Notes under the pieces: generated by a model
Databases searched by the model: none
Seen by the model: only the letters and a program-made list of their open reading frames with translations
What the model was told of the DNA's origin: nothing
Assembly: GCA_015680685.1 (NCBI GenBank)
Contig: MNCI01011333.1
Location: 158,937-218,936 of the forward strand
Direction of reading: 5' to 3'
Source of the DNA: Gnetum montanum
Taxonomy: Eukaryota > Streptophyta > Gnetopsida > Gnetales > Gnetaceae
DNA: 60,000 bases
Translations under genes and position numbers: made by a program
In this document: one piece after another, positions 57,790-60,000 of the stretch
How the letters are laid out: each line of letters starts with the position of its first letter
Numbering within the stretch: the stretch's first letter is position 1

Positions 57790-59070
57790 AAATTATTATA
57801 GTATCATTCTTACCTATCTTCTCACGCAAGAAAAACCACAAGGGCTAGATGTTAAAAAGAAACAATAGTTTCTTCACCAAGCCAAATATTTCATGGAAAT
57901 CAATGGACACCTTTATAAGGTATGTTCCAATGGCTTAGTCCAATGGTATGTTCCCAATGTAGATCAATTGCAAGTTCTCCAAGATGCTCATGAGGGTCCT
58001 TGTGGGGGTCATTACGTTGGGAGATGAATAGCCATTAAAATATTACTTGCAGAATATTATTGGCCTACATTGTTCCCAGATGCTCATCATTTCATCCAAT
58101 CTTGTGAGCGTTGCCAACACGATGGGGAAATGACTGCTAGAATGGAGGATCCACAACAATGTATTTAACCCTTAGAACTCTTAGACATATGGGGAATTGA
58201 TTTTATGGAGCCTATTACACTGATGTCCAATGCAAAAGCATACGTCATTGTTGCTATTGATTATTTTGCAAAGTGGGTAGAAGCAGCCACTATTACAGAC
58301 TGTACATCATCTACCGCTACATGATTTGTTCAACAAAAAATTGTAAATAGGTTTGGCCTACCTCGTGCACTTATTTCTAAAAATGGTACACATTTTATAG
58401 GTGCAACGTTTCATAAGTTAATGTAATTCTTAGGAGTTGAGCATAAACTAACTACACCATATCATCCTCAAGTGAATGGTCAAGCTGAAGTCACTAATAG
58501 GGAGATCACTAAAATATTGACATTGACCATTAACAAATATAGGTGAGACTAGAGAACCAAAATGAACAAAGTTCTTTGGGCATGTCACTCCACATGGAAA
58601 CTCCCTATAGGCTATTCTCCCTATGAGTTAGTGTACAATAAGCTTCCAATGCTTCCTATCCAAGCTGAGCTTCGCACACTATCTACAACATGTGACCTTA
58701 ACCTTGACCTTAGTCTAGCATAGAAAGAATGGTTAATAAACCTTAACTTGCTAGATGAAAATCAATTAGCTACCCTATCATAGAAAAAATTGCAGAAGGC
58801 CTTCAATAAGAAACGTCATGACCTAAGAATTAGGAAAGTTACATACCAACAAGGAGATAAGGTTCTTTATTGAAATCCTGCACATGTGCCATAATGAACT
58901 AAATTTCAAATGCTGTGGGAAGGACCTTATATCATTCATGAAACTTTTCCTTTAGGGGCCATGTTGATCTATAAACTTGAAAGCCTAGGTAGGATGTTAT
59001 TAGTCAACATCTAGCAAACCAAACCCTTCCATGAACCCAAAACAACTAGTACAACACTACTTCTATAAAT
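57790..59070 (+). pseudogene. int: Athila-type integrase
   Basis: The zinc-binding domain is complete (LQDAHEGPCGGHYVGR, then SCERCQ near 58,110). In the catalytic core the first Asp is in IWGIDFMEPI (about 58,195), followed by AIDYFAKWVEAATI. The second Asp position reads SKNGTHFIGATF (about 58,380), where SDNGTHF is usual, so the Asp is replaced by Lys. The Glu is kept in [17 protein letters not shown] (about 58,465). The C-terminal region runs to about 59,070 (LWEGPYIIHETFPLGAM). In-frame stops are scattered. It would insert element DNA into chromosomes if intact. Confidence 0.8.
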
Positions 59071-59307
59071 AGACAACCCTACTCATTATTTTGGATCTCC
59101 TCCTTCCAACTCAATCATGAGGGAAATGGCCACCAATGCTAACCATTCTAAGCCCTCAGTTTCTTTCATATTTTTGTTTTTTTTACACATTTTTCATATT
59201 TACTTATTTTTTTACACCATCGTTAAGCATAGAAAATTCTATATTCACTCGTCACATAATAAGTGCTCACGATGGTGGGTTGGGCTATAATGGTTTTGAT
59301 TGCTAAT

Positions 59308-60000
59308 TGATGAGAGTGGTTACTCTAGCAGTTACTCTAGTAGTTATTCTAATTATTAGAGTGGTTACTCTAGTGGTTACTTTGATAGTTATTATAATTA
59401 TTAGAGTTGTTACTCTAATTATTAGAGTAGCTGCTTCCAAGCCTATAAATATAGTGCCCAAATGCACAATTGGAAAAGAAGTCTAGCAGGAGTCAAGAAG
59501 GGGAAAATTTGGAGGAGTCAAGTAGTGAAACTCTTGCAGTCTATTTGCAGATTAGAGTATTTTCCAAGTGCCCACAGCAAGAGGTCTGTAGTTGCATAGC
59601 GCTGGGAAGTGTAGAGATCCCGAGAGTAACCAAGACATGTAGAGAAAGAGTGATGTATGCTCGAACATGGACTCCAGTGTTAACAATGTGAAGTTCTACC
59701 AAGGTGGTAGAAAAGAATAGAACAAAATGCCAACTAAGAATGCTAACTATTTATAATGTCAAAACAGAAAGCTTATAATGCCAGAGAATGCTAGAGAGCC
59801 AAAAGTTTCAGAGGACGAGCTAGAGGATAATGTGAAAAAGGACCAAAGAGAGTTTAAGCATCTCTCATTGAGCTATTTATATTATTAAGGGCACACAAAA
59901 GATGCAGTTTGAATGCCATGTGCCTTGGTCCTATGCTGAATTTTCTATGCTTCGCGTGCCTATATGACCATTGGACAAGCCTACCATGCCGTAATTACGA
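59308..60000 (+). repeat. Related but different LTR, start only; right end not visible
   Basis: Begins TGATGAG; TATAAATA box at 59,444-59,451. Downstream phrases 'aaactcttgcag...attagagtatttt...gagtgc/aagtgcccacagcaag' parallel 'aactcttgcaattt...gttagaattattt...gagtgcttgcaatagg' in the 51,926 LTR. The U3 is unrelated and contains 45-bp tandem repeats. No CTCATCA end appears before the window stops. Confidence 0.5.
59315..59425 (+). repeat. 45-bp tandem repeat in U3, 2.5 copies
   Basis: Units at 59,315-59,359 and 59,360-59,404, and a 21-bp partial at 59,405-59,425. Each begins AGTGGTTACTCTAG or a variant and ends AATTATTAG. Confidence 0.9.

Larger units (their letters stand above)
51926..59307 (+). 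mobile_element. Second Athila-type Ty3/gypsy element
   Basis: LTR, tRNA-Asp PBS, gag, protease, RT/RNase H and integrase are in canonical order and better preserved than in the 7.9-21.3 kb copy. No coiled-coil ORF follows integrase. The right boundary is tentative: an LTR-like sequence starts with TGATGAG at 59,308, but its U3 does not match the 5' LTR, so the element may be chimeric or its true 3' LTR may lie elsewhere. No clear polypurine tract precedes 59,308. Confidence 0.7.

Overview
This window looks like nuclear DNA from a plant with a very large, repeat-filled genome, most likely a gymnosperm. That is inference, not proof. It is AT-rich and CpG-poor, almost everything recognisable is a decayed retrotransposon, and I see only one short candidate host gene. 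Reading frames survive as long strips broken mainly by TAG, TGA and TAA where related copies keep Gln, Trp or Arg. This is what long-term cytosine methylation and C-to-T decay produces. No rRNA gene, canonical tRNA gene, CRISPR array or bacterial-type operon was found.

Layout, left to right. 0.6-2.2 kb: minus-strand decayed coding strip of unknown kind, possibly spliced. 2.75-3.58 kb: LTR-like remnant. 5.3-21.28 kb: remains of one Athila-type Ty3/gypsy family. An extra copy of its post-integrase ORF (5.3-7.93 kb) runs into an LTR (7,930-8,296). Then come a tRNA-Asp primer site, gag, protease, RT/RNase H, a truncated integrase, a second copy of the post-integrase coiled-coil ORF (17.2-20.15 kb) and a 921-bp LTR (20,360-21,280). 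The gag is split by a 2,318-bp TG...CA insertion with a 5-bp target duplication. Removing it restores the gag frame, and it carries an unusual series of palindromes. 21.3-24.17 kb: a minus-strand, six-exon, nonsense-riddled gene of unknown function. 25.7-27.96 kb: two short-motif repeat fields. 28.1-31.54 kb: a Tat-lineage Ty3/gypsy pol with two RNase H modules.

34,339-38,776: a complete non-autonomous LTR element (minus strand) encoding only gag. 39-43.5 kb: mostly non-coding, with a SINE-like copy and a small GC-richer ORF (42,428-42,799). 43,594-49,424: an L1-type LINE on the minus strand that appears to have split a SINE. 49.95-51.93 kb: a minus-strand Ty3/gypsy RT/RNase H fragment containing a solo LTR with a perfect TATGT target duplication. 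51,926 to at least 59.07 kb: a second Athila-type element with LTR, PBS, gag, protease, RT/RNase H and integrase. A different but related LTR begins at 59,308 and runs to or past the window end.

These parts do not form one pathway; they are layers of nested insertions. The most unusual threads are: (i) U3 regions of several LTRs in which unrelated short palindromic or tandem modules sit beside better-conserved R/U5 sequence; (ii) the phased palindromes in the 2.3-kb insertion; (iii) the spliced gene at 21-24 kb, whose intron phases are still consistent; (iv) the gag-only element; (v) the LINE-in-SINE junction.
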